Origin: Euryodendron excelsum
Taxonomy: Eukaryota > Streptophyta > Magnoliopsida > Ericales > Pentaphylacaceae
Assembly (NCBI GenBank): GCA_033060915.1
Contig: CM065390.1
Location: 17,952,001 to 18,016,000 of the forward strand
Length of the DNA: 64,000 nucleotides
Direction of reading: 5' to 3'
Made by a program: the position numbers and the translations under genes. This document shows positions 1 to 11,893 of the stretch, piece after piece. The stretch's first letter is position 1. Each line of letters starts with the position of its first letter. Under the pieces are notes generated by a model. It did no database searches and had not been told where the DNA came from. It worked only from the letters and a program-made list of their open reading frames with translations.

Positions 1-331
1 AAATGGTCAGGAATGGTTTGGTGCGTTGTGTTAAGTGTGTATGGTTGTTCAGGGATGGTTTTGGGAGAGTTCTTTACCGTTCGGCGGGGTTCGCGCAGTG
101 TTAAGGTGTTCAGGGGCAAAATGGTCATTTTAACCATAGTGAGTCGGAATAGGACCAGATTTGGACCAAATGGCGTGTGGGGGATGCCTAATGGTTTAAC
201 AACATTTTGAAAGGATGGACTTATCGTTTTAAGGGATTTTGAACTTTCCCAAAATGTGCCTAGAGGCCCAAGGGATAGGTTTGGTCATTTTTCATCGAGT
301 TGGGCTAGCAGGCACCGATGTTGACCTAGGT

Positions 332-662
332 GTTGGTTCCTGAGACAGCCCGATCTTAAAAAACTACCTGTGCGGTATTGGTCCCTAAGAACGCCTGGTC
401 TTAGAAAGCTACTTGTAGGGTGGTGTTGGTTCTTGAGAATGCTTGGTTCCAGAAAGCTACCTAGAAGGGTGGTGTTGGTCTTTGAGAATACCCGATCTCG
501 GAGAACTACTAAATGACGGACATTCTATGTTGGCGGGCTAGCAGGCACCAGAAGTGAACCGTCTTGAATTTTGATGAGGTGTTGGTCCCCGAGATTGCCT
601 GATCCCGAGAAGCTACCTAGATGGCGTTGGTTTTCGGGACCGCCTGGTCCGGAAAGCTACCT
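332..662. repeat. Degenerate minisatellite, about six units of 45-50 bp
   Basis: A motif of the form GTTGGT(T/C)CC, then GAGA, then a CCTGGTC-like core and AGAAAGCTACCT, recurs at about 332, 378, 424, 472, 581 and 625. The units are strongly diverged. A spacer before unit five repeats a GGCTAGCAGGCACC phrase also seen before unit one, so a longer higher-order unit is possible. I see no coding function. It may belong to a decayed transposon. Confidence 0.65.
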
Positions 663-2654
663 GGAATAACGGTGCTTATGGCTCCAGCGGGTCCTTGTGG
701 GCCCGAGAAGCGACCAACTAGTTGGATTGGAGATTGTAAGGCTCATCTTGAACCTGCATGTGTTGTGATGTTGGAAACCGAACCCGATCGGACCGGAGAT
801 TGTTGAGTGGGCAAAAATGGGGTGCTTACAAGGATAAAAGACGGCAAAAATTAAGAACGAGAGCTCGGCAGAAGGCTTAAAGATAAACGAGACGAGAGGA
901 AAAACTTACAGAGTTGTGATCGCTCCTGAATAGTGCAATTTATATCCGCCAGTGTACGGTTGCGATGCAGTAATAATATCTCAGTAAGTCCGAGGTTGAA
1001 CCACAGGGAATATGGATGGAATATAGTAAAACTCACTTTGGAAACGTAGAACTCTCAAGAAAAACAACTCTAGAATATAAAGGGAAAATTTGATTTGAGA
1101 TTTGGTTTGAGAAATTATTTTAGGCAATGAAAATAAATTTATACTAAGAAAGCTTAATTAAATAACAATAAGCAAAAGGTCTTGGCAGGACTGATCCAGT
1201 TAATAGGTGTACAAGTAGGTCCCCATGATAGTCTTGATTAAAGAAACTCAAGATTCGATTACCCTTTTGGAGTTGATATTCAGTTATTTACTAGTGTTTA
1301 TACCAGGGTCCCATTCATACCTGTCTCAATTTATAAACCTGTCTACAAAGTATGTTTGAAGCTTAATCAAGAACAGTAGATTTCTAAAACACTCTTAATA
1401 GGAATATATATGCAATTATAATCAATATCCTTATCAGAAATTTTAGATATATGCATCCCTGCTTATAAATCAGTCTATACATATATGCTAGATATGATTA
1501 AGAATATTGTTTCCAAAGATATTTATGAGCAAGAAAATAAATCTTGGTTCAAGATTTTAAAATATTGAAAAATAAAGAACTATCTTGAATCTCTACTTGT
1601 AACCTACTTGCATTTTCAATCCATGCCAACAAAAGATCTAGCAACTTAAAACTATAAGAAAGCACATGAAAAGTATATTGAAAGCTTGCAACAGTTGAAA
1701 GAACAACAAATCTTGAATATAAAGAAAAACTGAATGAATACAAAAATTAAGGTTCTTGAAAGGTATAAAGATCTTTCAAACTACTCCTACTCCTAAAACT
1801 ACTTTAACTCTAGGGTTTCCTAACTCTCTATGAATCTCTCCCCCCCCCCCCCTAAAAGAACTCATCTGGGCTTAAAAAGACCTTAATTTTAACCCTAATC
1901 GGTTTCTAGCTCGCGGCGGGGGGTCCCGACGCCTCTGGAGGGCATCCCGACGGGTCTGGGGATGGGGCGTCTGGACGGGGTCCCAAGGGCGTCTGGACGG
2001 GTCTCAACACTTAGAAAATTTTTCACAGTTTCACCAACACGGCCACTGCCAGTCCGGACGGCCCATCCGGACTCCTTGGACCGCCAGTGTGCCTTCACAA
2101 AAGTTGTAGATCTTGAAAAATTGTATGGAATCGACATATTATGGGTCCTAATAGCCTTCTTGGGTTGAGAGATATTGCCTTCCAAAGTTTTAGCTTTGCG
2201 TGCTTCAGCAGCTTGTACCCCAGTTTCAGCAGCTTGTACTTTAGCAGCATTCTCTTAAAACCTATGTCCGAAATATATCCGAAATCCTTCCATTTACAGT
2301 CAAAACCTATACAAAGCATAATAATCTTAGTTAGTACTAAAACATAACTAAAAAGACATAAAATCATAAACTAACACTAACAAAGCACTAGTTAAAGCCT
2401 TATATAATTACATTTTTGAAGCACAATCAAGTTGCTACCTTGGCCAAAGAAACAGATTAGAAGTTCGAAGTTTGAGTTTGGCCTTGCGAATGAAAGATAG
2501 CCACAATCCCTTCGTTTGACAGAGAAAGTTGGGATAGCGACAGTGTCTTCGAGTCATTCAACAGACGCGTTGCATTAAAACTTTTGACGGTGTAATGTCA
2601 CGACTCGAATGGCTATGATGTATCAGCCCCAACCCCCTACCAAAGGACGCTAGG
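663..2654. other. No recognisable gene; probably decayed retroelement interior
   Basis: The ORFs here are short and unlike any family I know. The stretch holds a run of about 14 C (near 1841), a GC-rich patch with repeated GTCTGGACGGG-like phrases (about 1915-2080), and an AT-rich remainder. Its right end leads directly into a polypurine tract and LTR, so at least the last few hundred bases may be the 3' interior of a Tat-like element. Confidence 0.4.
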
Positions 2655-3294
2655 GCTGAGGGGCAATTGTGGGTTAAAAAACCCCAGCCCAGCCCAATAG
2701 GGCAGGCCCAATAAATACCAAGAGGATTCATGTAGGCCAGCAACAGCCTAGACCTCATTTGAGTAACTCAAGCCCACACTCTAGGTCAACCCAAACGGGA
2801 AGACTACCCGGCCCCAAAAAGCTGGGTCACCTGAATCATGGATTTCAGGGCATTCAATACTGTATTGTCAGCATTTAATGTTGAACGGACCCGCATTTAA
2901 TGTAGAGGAGATACAACCCGAGACAGTTATGCGTACATCAGGTCAGTCGAACTCAAGCATGATGAGAAAGGTGTATTCCTGTCCGATTAGCCTGCTCTAA
3001 ATGACGCAAGCCTATGAGATAAGTCATGATTATATGAGTAGGCTCAACAGAGAACACTATACTATAAAAACACAACATCTTGAAAAAGCAAGGTATGAAC
3101 AATTGATTTCCTAAATATTTAGATTCTTTATTCTCCTTCTACTCTTAGTTAAGATTGCTAACTTAACCATCGGAGTATGATCGGCCTAAAGAGGATCGAC
3201 CCATTTTAACTCCTTTGTCTCTTTATAATAGGTTAAAAACTTATTAATATTAGTTTGAATGATCAATCAAACCTTTCTAAAAATTTCGCTTACA
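2655..3294 (+). mobile_element. 3' LTR with polypurine tract of a Tat-like Ty3/gypsy element
   Basis: A purine-rich CTGAGGGGCAA immediately precedes TGTGGGTTAAAAAACCCCAG, which I take as the LTR start at 2668. The LTR ends with AAATTTCGCTTACA at 3294, giving TG...CA ends and about 627 bp. A TATAAAAAC box lies near 3062. The downstream phrase ACTTAACCATCGGAGT is characteristic of plant Tat LTRs. The same PPT-LTR junction (GGGCAAT then TGT) and the same kind of 3' end occur in the large Tat element at 19062-34629, so this is a relative and not a copy. No matching 5' LTR is in the window. Confidence 0.6.
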
Positions 3295-3804
3295 TATATG
3301 CATAGAGAGAGAGGGGGGATTCTATGAGCACTGATTAAATCACTTGGGCAGTTTGGCAATTTTCTCCGACATGGGGGGGCATGCCCATGTTATTAATGAC
3401 ATTATTACGTATGGAAAGGCAATCAAAACTCAAAAAAGGAGTGTTGAAGGCTTATAACAAGCCGACAAAGGCTCTGAAATTGACGTAGGATCCGAAAGTA
3501 TCCACATCAAATCAGCCACCCATACCTTGTCCTCTTTCTGTCATCTCCAGTCTCTACCCTTCCATTCACCGCAAAAAGTCATCAAATCGGACGGCTAACA
3601 TACATGCATCGAACCTCTTAACAAGATCCAGTGTGAAAAGACCCACAGTAAATTAGCATGTATTGACCCCACATAACTCATGCATCAAGTCGTTGTCGCC
3701 CATCTATTAGATACAAAGTGGAACCCACCCCAGCAATCAATCGAATTGCCAAATTTTCATTTTCTTGCTTAAACATCAATTTTTCTTTGCTTTTTCCAAG
3801 TTCG
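3295..3804. other. Downstream flank of the pectate lyase gene
   Basis: This stretch between the LTR and the pectate lyase stop codon has no gene-like ORF. It should contain the 3' UTR and poly(A) site of the minus-strand gene. Short GA-rich and G-rich runs lie at 3305-3320 and 3373-3380. Confidence 0.5.
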
Positions 3805-6800
3805 CTATAACAATAATGAAAATGGTAATGATAATAGAGCACCATGGTTGTTGGTGGTAATGCACAAAGTCAAAATAATTAGAACCGACAAAAGGAGAGT
3901 GGTGGCTGTAGAGGAAGGTCTTGGTGGTGCGCCGCTCCCGCTCCCAAAAACCATTCCGGAGAAAAACCCGTCACCGCCGCTCGACCCCGCACTGTTACCG
4001 CTTCCGCTGCCGCCGGTGCTGGTACCGCCACTGCTGAATCCCGGGTACGATATGCTCACACTGCTGTCCCTGTTGCAATGGTTGTTACACCAACACAATG
4101 ACATCAATACATGATCGAAAGTTTCGAAACAAACAAATAAAAACAATTTGTAATGTCAGGGATGATTCAATATTATGAGTAATATTTAACGAGTCCCAAG
4201 TGGTTGAGATGAACCTAAATAACAAGTTGAGAGAGGAATTTATTCAGTCCAATGGTATTATAACCAGGAATAAGCCTCCCTCACAAGATGGCACACTCAG
4301 ACAGAACATTTCCTGGGTGCTAAGTCCATATGAACTAACAATGCCAGATCCAAGTGATCCAATGAGAGAGTTGAGGAGAAAATGGGTCCCAGATGATAAA
4401 AACATTTCATATAGCTACCTCAGGTCTTTATGGTTATCTTTATTAGGTTGTTACAAGCATATGTGTTAGGATTCCTATCCTCTCCATTCCTTCAATCAAT
4501 GGACCAAATGATGCCATATCAAATGTATTTCCAAAACAACATACTTTGGAACTGGACAAGCATATCTGTTAGGAAGTTTAACTCTTCTGAAACCAACCAA
4601 TTTGGAAGCAGTTTTCTTTGAAGAGATTCCTATAGGTGAATGCGACTAGTGGAAAGCATTATAAGATACAAATGAGGCCGAACATGGTAGGGATCTTCTA
4701 AATTGGGGACAAGTACAATGACAGGTTTACCTAGATTTAAAAATTGATCCTAGATACCTTACACGAGAAATGATATCTACAACTAAAAATTTCTCACATA
4801 CTTTCATCGTATTTTCTTTTTCTTATTGTTTTCCCTGGTAACTACATAAGAAACAATGATTATCTTTGTATTTCTTTTTTTTCTTTTCTCTCACCAACTC
4901 CATGAACCAAGCAAAGCATTAAATAGAACAAAACCATGTTACCTGGCCCTAATGCTACCAGAGTGTTTGGACTTTTTACGCGAAAAAGAAGAAGGGAAAA
5001 AGGGCCAACAAAATAAAAAAACCAAAACTGCAGAGGAGATTCAGGAGGAAAACCCAGATGATCAACTGGTTTAAAGAATACCAAGGCCTGAAAAGTAATT
5101 CTACAAGTCTGCAATATGGGGGCCAGCAAATGGGTCATGGAGAACCAGGGAGAAGAACCTTTCCAGTACAGAAAGATAGTTGCCCATTTATCAGATGTGG
5201 GGTCCACGTCTAGGGGAAAAACTAGGTGGGCCCCACCAATATTGGCTGGAAGGCAGTTTGTTTAGAGAATATAACTGAGTCACTACTCTCAACATTCTTA
5301 GAACAAACACACCAATAAATGACCTGGGGTTACGGTTGGGGTGTCCTACATTATCCTCCAAAAATAAAAGCCAGCCCTAGCCAGCTTCTGTATATACCCA
5401 CTTTTAACTGTCTGCACAAACACATGCTTCACTCTTTTCTGCATGGCTTATGACTTTAGAGATCCACCCCCTTGGCTTTCCTTTTCACGAAGTCACACCA
5501 ATCCCACTGCAAAAGGACAGTAAGCCCCATTTGCCATACAAAAAGTATTATGTAAAGGGGGCATTTCTGACATTTTAAATGACCTTAAAGAAAGGAAGTG
5601 CCTTTAAAATAATGGGTTTTGTTTAGAGTACCATACCTCCCTGTAAGGGACAGTCCTCGAAAGGTCCAACTTGGTGTTTCAATAGTCAAATAAATGTGTA
5701 AAACCAATCCCAAGAAAGAAAGAAAATAACAATAAAAATCTATGGCTTAAGAACAGCGTGGATGTACTTGGTTTGGGATGTTAATAAAAAACTCCCAAAG
5801 AAAGAGAACTGGAAAGGTTAAGAAGCTCAAAGACAACCCCAAAACTACAAGGCTGTTGGTCAGCTAGATTCTCAAAGCCCCGGATGATCACTGGATCGAA
5901 TGTACCATCTATAGATACATCTATATATATAGATGTATACATATCAATTTGAAAAATTCCACCTTTTTTTATTATTTCAGGATGAAAGTGGAGAGCTGGC
6001 TGGAAACAGCAAGTTTGTAATTGGAACCGTTCCCGGCTCCAGCAAGTGAGAAGGGAAGTTCAGAAATTTTATAGCAGACCCAGGTGATATTTAGCTGAAA
6101 TGACTATAATGCCCCTGAATTGGGACATAACAGGTATTTTCAGTTGAAAACAGAGGGAATAGAAAATAAGGGGTCCACTGCCCGTGAATTGGGACATGAC
6201 AGGTATTTTCAGTTGACAACAGAGGGAATAGAAAGTAAGGGGTCCACAGGAATACCTGGGCGCGCCGAAGGCACCGGCGTTCATGGTGAGCTGGTTAATT
6301 AGGCCGGCAGACTTGGGCTCGAGGCTCGAGGCCTTGGCGTATTGGGTGCTCAGCCCTTCCCCTGAGGGCACGAAGAACGCTCCATTTACCATTATGTCCC
6401 CGTCCGTCCGCCAGTTCCAACCCCCCCACTGGCTCTCGTCCGTGTCCACGCGCTTCGTCACCTATCCAAAATAGGCAATTAACAAACAGAGCCACAGCGC
6501 GTGATGAAACAGTGTCGACCTATATAAAATTAGATGTAGATAGGTCGTACCAAAGGTTCTGTGGGGATGAATCAAAATTTTGAACTGCCTGACAGCCACT
6601 TTCTTAACGCAAATGCAACCGAATCCTTTACTTTTCTTTTTTTTTTATTTTTAAAATATATTTTTTATTTTTCCCGAGTTTATCCAACTATTGATAATTT
6701 TCATCGTAATGCCATGCAAAATCGGTACCAGCCACAATTATATATATAATGCATGAGGACAAGGTCTTATGTAATCATAAGATTGTTTTATTGTAATATG

Positions 6801-9545
6801 AGTATCATGGGTTTAAAAAGTAGAAATAGTCTTTTTACAGTAAGATTACATATACTAACCTTTCTCAGACTCGTAACAAGAAAATTTCATACACTAAGTT
6901 GCACTTATACATACATACATACATACATACATATGTCTATTATCAAATTAAGAAAATATATCAAGTGCATGTAAGAATGAACTTCTGATCCTATCCCCTC
7001 ATAAGATACCAATTTTGCGCCATTATGCTAAGATACATACTAAAGGAACAACAATTGTAGCTCTTACTTAAGTAGTAGGAAGAATAAATTTGACTACACT
7101 TTCCAACTTGGGCAAGAGGGGGATATTATTTTTTCTCTCATTTTTTTCCTATAATTTAAATTTCTATTTCCATTACACATGGACATCCTATCCTGAACTT
7201 ATTTCTATAACGCAGTATGAATGTAGCATTCGTGTTTTTAGGTATCACTTTGGTTATTGTTTTTTTTACAAACTTGAAGTCTAATTATCAGTAGTTGGTA
7301 TCACTGAATATTTCTTTCATAATCACCCACAAATGATTAATAATAATAAAAACAAAACACCCACAAACGATATACTTGAGCAAAGCGTACAGAACGCTTA
7401 GGTTGTGTTTGTTAGAATTTTCAAAACAATTTCCTTCCTTAAAAAAAAATTTTTTTGATTGATTTATTACTTAAAAAATTGCATTAAAAAGAACCAATTT
7501 TTAATGAACAACAAAATTTTTTTTAGTTCTTTATTTTTTGTTTCCAAACTGGTGATATAAAAGTGAATAAAACACCATAATTTACAACTATTACAAAATA
7601 TATTCTGAAAACTAACTTTTTAAAACTAAACCAAACAAGCCCTGAACATTACGTTTACATGCACCTCAACAAAAATTAGGCGGCCCCCAAATAATGGCCC
7701 GATGCCCACCAGAGAATTTCAGGTCCACCAGCAATAGGCCGCGCGTGTACCCATGCGCCGCCGCAACAAGTAAGACAAGGTTATTACTATTTAGACAAGT
7801 CAAAAAGTTCACCTCTTTACAAACAGAAAAAAATTCGAGAAAAACAAAAAAAAGAAAATTTTAGATTTGAATTATCTTCATTCCATTCCATGAATTGAAA
7901 TAGAAATTTTTATTGGTATTAACATGTAAACTAACATAAAAATAAAAGTTTAAATAAGTTAACTTAAAATTTATTTAAAAATAAATAATTTTATAATTAT
8001 ATATAAAAAAATAAATTTTAATACAAAATATTATAATTTTAATAAGACATAAAATAAAATTACATCAAACTATTGATTATGGAATGAAAAATTCCATTTC
8101 AATTCATGGAACAGACTATCCACAAAATTTTACCTCCTTGGCGTTAGGGTCCACCGGCGCAGTGTAGCGATTGCCCTGGCTGTTGATGGTAGGGTTAGCG
8201 CTACCGCCGATAGCATACATTTGCCACTCGGTGAAATCGTTGTTGACCACGTGTATGTAGCCGCGTCTGCACCGAGGCATACGCTGCACCAGCGCTACAC
8301 CAAAGTGATTAAAGGCTATTGTCACCTGCATCCCCGAATCAGGCAGGTAATTATCGTTATGACCCAACAGCATCACCTCATCATGATGCGAGAAATAGCT
8401 GTTCGATATCGTGATCGCCGTGGACCCCATGATGGCGTCGATCAGACCGTCCGTACAGTACGAGAGAGAGCAATGGTCGATCCATAAGTTGCGAGAGGCG
8501 AAGATGGAGATACCATCGCCGTCTGACTTGCCTCTCCACCCGACATGCGTTGGGCTCGACCGTACGTTAGCGTTGCCCGCGGGGACGCAGTGGCTGACCT
8601 GGATGTTGTGGATGATGACGTTGCTGACGTACTGGAGCGTAATGCACCCCCCGCCGGTGATCTGGATGTTAGCGCCGCGGCCGTCGATGGTCTTGTAGCT
8701 GTTGACGATGAGCTCGTACTTGAGCTTGATGACCATGTTGGATGAGAAGATGATCCAGAGGGGCTCGGTCTGGATCACGGCGTGCCGGAGGGTTCCCGGA
8801 GTGGGGTTTGCCGGGTCGTGGTCGGAGGAGTCGGAGACGACGTAGATCTGGCCGCCCTTGCCGCCGAGGGCCGCTTGGCCGAACCCGATGCCGCAGTCGG
8901 CCAGCCGCTGGCGGTTGTTGGCCCAGTTTGGGTCGCACCGCCAGCAGTCGTCGATGGGGTTTCCGGTGAGGCACGAGAGCTGGTCCTTGGACTCGGCATT
9001 TTTGGTGGGGGCCAACATTTGCCTTCTCGATATGGATACATTGAGTCTCCTGCGGCAAAAAACAGAGCAAAAAGGTGTAAAACAGATACCAAGAATTGCT
9101 TTTCTTTTGCAGAAATGAGCAAAACCCAGTTTGGGGTTTTCATAAAAACAGAGACCCAAGTCATAGAATGCAATAATCAGCAAAACCCAGATAATGATTT
9201 TTCATAATTTTTTATTGAAAGCAATGCAAAAGCAGATGGTTCCAACCCCTGAAGGAGCTGAAGTGAACAAAACCCAGATGGTGTTTTCTGTTGTTCTTGT
9301 TCAAGGTACCCTGAAAACAGGGAGACCCATGTGAGGAAATGCTATAAAGGCCAAAACCCAGATGGGGATTCATGTGATAATGTGTGCAATGGTGAGGGGG
9401 TGTGTTCTCTTTACCTTTGGACTTCTTGAACCACAGCTTCAGGGTTGGGGTGTTGATGGGGGAGGGTGAGGTTGAGGGTGGCTCTGATAAGAGGAGAGAG
9501 GGAGGTTAAGATGCAGAATAAGAGAATGCAGGTGTTGGGAAGCAT
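3805..9545 (-). CDS. Pectate lyase (PL1 family), secreted, probable GPI-anchored form
   Basis: Four exons on the minus strand: 9545-9415, 9049-8134, 6461-6256 and 4069-3805, 505 residues. All introns are GT-AG and the phases join. Pectate lyases cut demethylated homogalacturonan in the cell wall by calcium-dependent beta-elimination. Residues 1-22 form a signal peptide; the ATG at 9545 is the first in frame, as the ORF upstream of it has only GTG. Residues 220-248 hold the calcium-binding Asp region (SDGDGIS, WIDHCS, DGLID), and 300-314 the catalytic Arg segment [15 protein letters not shown], followed by [16 protein letters not shown]. After a VTKRVD...GGWNWRT exon, the last exon adds a Gly/Ser linker (about 430-467) and a hydrophobic end (474-505), as in GPI-anchored members such as PMR6. 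The last exon sits 2.2 kb away across intron 3 and is easily missed. All expected active-site residues are present. Exons 1-3 are near certain; exon 4 is inferred from phase, splice site and composition. Confidence 0.9.
4070..6255 (-). other. Intron 3 of the pectate lyase gene
   Basis: The donor is CCCAG|GTATTC at 6256/6255 and the acceptor is GCAACAG|GGAC at 4070/4069. At 2186 bp it is long. It contains a 69-bp tandem duplication next to the donor and a palindromic TATAGATGTATA-type stretch near 5913-5942. Small ORFs (for example 4200-4469, plus strand) resemble no family I recognise. Confidence 0.75.
6110..6247. repeat. Two-copy 69-bp tandem duplication
   Basis: 6110-6178 and 6179-6247 are nearly identical, with a few substitutions. 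The unit is a multiple of three and stays open in the reading frame of pectate lyase exon 3, so read-through of the exon 3 donor would encode a 23-residue repeat. Confidence 0.9.
7401..7642. mobile_element. Putative MITE in intron 2 of the pectate lyase gene
   Basis: Terminal inverted repeats resemble GGTTGTGTTTG on the left and, read inward from the right end, GGGCTTGTTTGG. Flanking trinucleotides TTA and TGA could be a decayed TWA target duplication as in Tourist/PIF-Harbinger MITEs. The interior is AT-rich and non-coding. Confidence 0.45.
7884..8112. repeat. Foldback (inverted-repeat) element next to exon 2 of the pectate lyase gene
   Basis: TTCCATGAATTGAAATAGAA near the left edge is matched in inverse orientation by TTCCATTTCAATTCATGGAA at the right edge, around an AT-rich centre. 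This fits a MITE. I found no clean target duplication. The right arm ends about 20 bases from the exon 2 donor. Confidence 0.5.
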
Positions 9546-9691
9546 CCTTGGAAGAGCAATAATGGTGAATGGTCTATGTTTTGCTGTTGTTTGCTTCTGT
9601 AACAGCACTTCAAGAGATGTCTTCCTCTTGAATGCTCACTTTAGGATTTAGGAAGCCGAGGAAGCTGCAAATTTTGGGAAAATGTGATGTC

Positions 9692-9700
9692 CTTATATAA
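9692..9700 (-). promoter_or_regulatory. Candidate TATA box of the pectate lyase gene
   Basis: Read on the minus strand this is TTATATAAGG, about 150 bp upstream of the ATG at 9545. It would place the start site near 9660 and give a leader of about 120 nt. Confidence 0.45.
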
Positions 9701-10035
9701 TAATGAGGTTAATTAAAATAATTCCACTAATAATTAAATGGAAAATGTGTTACTTTCATGGTAGGGTTTTCGAAGGTGTTGTTTATTTCAACCAGATGAA
9801 AAGAAGAGATTTTGGGGGTGGCTGTGATGGGGACACCCCCATGGAGGTGAAACAGAGGAAGAAGAGGAGAGAGAGAGAGAGATTTATCTTTCTTCTCCCT
9901 TGCAGTTGCAGATTCCCTCAGTAACTCACATTCCTACCTTGCTCGCTAATCATTCTTGGGATAGGAGAAAAATGCCATCTACGATAAAGGTAAAAAGAGA
10001 AGAAAACTTGCAGAGACCAAAAAAGAGGGCGAGAA

Positions 10036-10074
<39 letters not shown>

Positions 10075-11699
10075 ACAGAATTAACAACTCCCATCCGTCT
10101 TTCTTTTCATCCAAAGCGGAGTTTTTTGTTTCTTCAGGTTCGGCTGCGGATTAAGATTCTTTGCGGGAAGGAATTAAGATTGTGTTATGTTGTTATTCTG
10201 TTAATCCCTTTTAGAGCGTCTCAAGTTCTCAACAAACACTTTTTCACTTTTCGCGTTCCGAGAGAAAGGTATGAAGTTTAGGTATTCTATCCGATTAATT
10301 TTTCTCCTGTTCTAAAGGCTTCTGATTTTGTGAATGATCCTCTGTTCTAGTTTTAAGGTACAAGAAATGAATAAAAATAAAATAAAATAAAATAAAAGGA
10401 TTCCACCATTTTACTAAGTAAATAGAAAAAAACAATTTTTTCACTGTCTTTTTTTTTTATGCCACAGGTATTTAAACTTTCAATCGATTAATTGTTCAAG
10501 TTTGTAAAGGAACATAGTCCAAATAAATTAGATAAATTTCATGCATTATATAAACGATAGCTAACTATAAAAGAGTGTGAGAAAAAATCGAACTTAAAAT
10601 TTTATGATTAACATAAACGACATGAAGGCCATCTTCGACTATTTTTTCACTTGCAGTTTGAAAGGAAGTATTCTACAAAATATTTTGTCACAAAATCAGT
10701 CATATGCCATTGTGCTAAAGCCTGGCTTCTAATATATTTCAAAATGAAATGATATCAAACTGTTTCATTTGGGAGATCTAACCACATTATCAGTCACTTT
10801 AACCTAAGAGGTTGATTTGGTGGGTAAGGTTTGGAATAAGCTCTCTCTAATGTTTCAAATTTAAAATTTCTTAAGTGTTATTTTGGGGTAACTTTTAAAA
10901 TTTTTGACTCGGTAATTACCGAATTTATATGAGATGGAAGGACTGCATAAGCCCTAAGATTAATCGATGTGCACGCAAGCTCTCTCGGATAGTTGGTTGG
11001 CCAAAAAAAGAAAAAGCATCGCTTAAGATGGGTAATTCTAAATGCTTGAGTCTCTGAAAATTCGAGGAATGCTGTGAGAAAACGAATATATCAAACAAAA
11101 TGCAAGTAAATATACCTCCCTCTCACACCCGAAACAATACAAGTAAAACAACTGTAGACTTATTGCATGCATGGCCATGTGTATTGATGTATCATTCTAC
11201 TTGAATTGTTATAGAAATGCGAGCCCACATACCATAACAATAGGTTTCTCCTTTATCTATATATCCTAATATATAAATAGAGAACTCTAATTCGTGTTAA
11301 ACTTTGTTAGAAGTTGTGTAATGCTATTCAAAAATTGTAGGGGCAAATTAGGACAGACCAAAAATTTTAAATTTCTCTACGTTCTTATCTCAGTAACTTC
11401 TCTAGATTCTAAAAAATTTAAGAGAGTTGAACATGCATCCCATGTGCCTTACCTTCTAATTAAACAAATGTCTCTCATTGAGAATTATGTATTTGATCAT
11501 TGGCAATTATGAGAAAAGTCTTGAATTATGTTAACAACTCAATTGATAATTAATTTATACTACTCATGTTTTTTCTATTTCGTAATCCTTATTTAAGTTT
11601 CTCTTATTCTTTTTTTATTTTTTTTTTGCCTACTATTGGTTATATTTTTTTGGATCATTGCAGTTTATGCAGGATATTTTTTTTTTTAGTTTGTGGAAA

Positions 11700-11738
<39 letters not shown>

Positions 11739-11893
11739 TTTTTTTGATAACTGTTAATAAGCTTCAGTTTATGGTACGTATATATCTTTGTGTATATGTA
11801 TCACATTCTTCTTTGGGACCACTCAATTTTTGAAGCCTTTGGCATGTAATTAGCAACTTTTAGTGTCAAAAGTTAAAAGGGGTTATTTGGAAT
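9701..11893. other. Intergenic region with GA and TC microsatellites
   Basis: I see no gene. A (GA)n tract at about 10038-10070 and a (TC)n tract at about 11702-11735 are the only strong patterns. The first 600 bp are probably the pectate lyase promoter region. Confidence 0.5.

Noticed and set aside
4200..4469. Plus-strand 89-codon ORF in pectate lyase intron 3 as a gene
   Set aside because: It has no recognisable motif, lies inside an intron on the opposite strand and has no splice partner.
6069..6461. Treating the open frame of pectate lyase exon 3 down to 6069 as the true C-terminus
   Set aside because: A strong CAG|GTATTC donor interrupts it, the extra residues are a duplicated low-similarity peptide, and a phase-compatible last exon with the expected Gly/Ser tail exists at 4069-3805.
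8221..9207. Several plus-strand ORFs over pectate lyase exon 2
   Set aside because: They are shadows of the GC-rich coding exon and have no family-like motifs.
9411..9608. Pectate lyase start at 9608
   Set aside because: The codon there is GTG. The first in-frame ATG is 9545, and it gives a normal 22-residue signal peptide.
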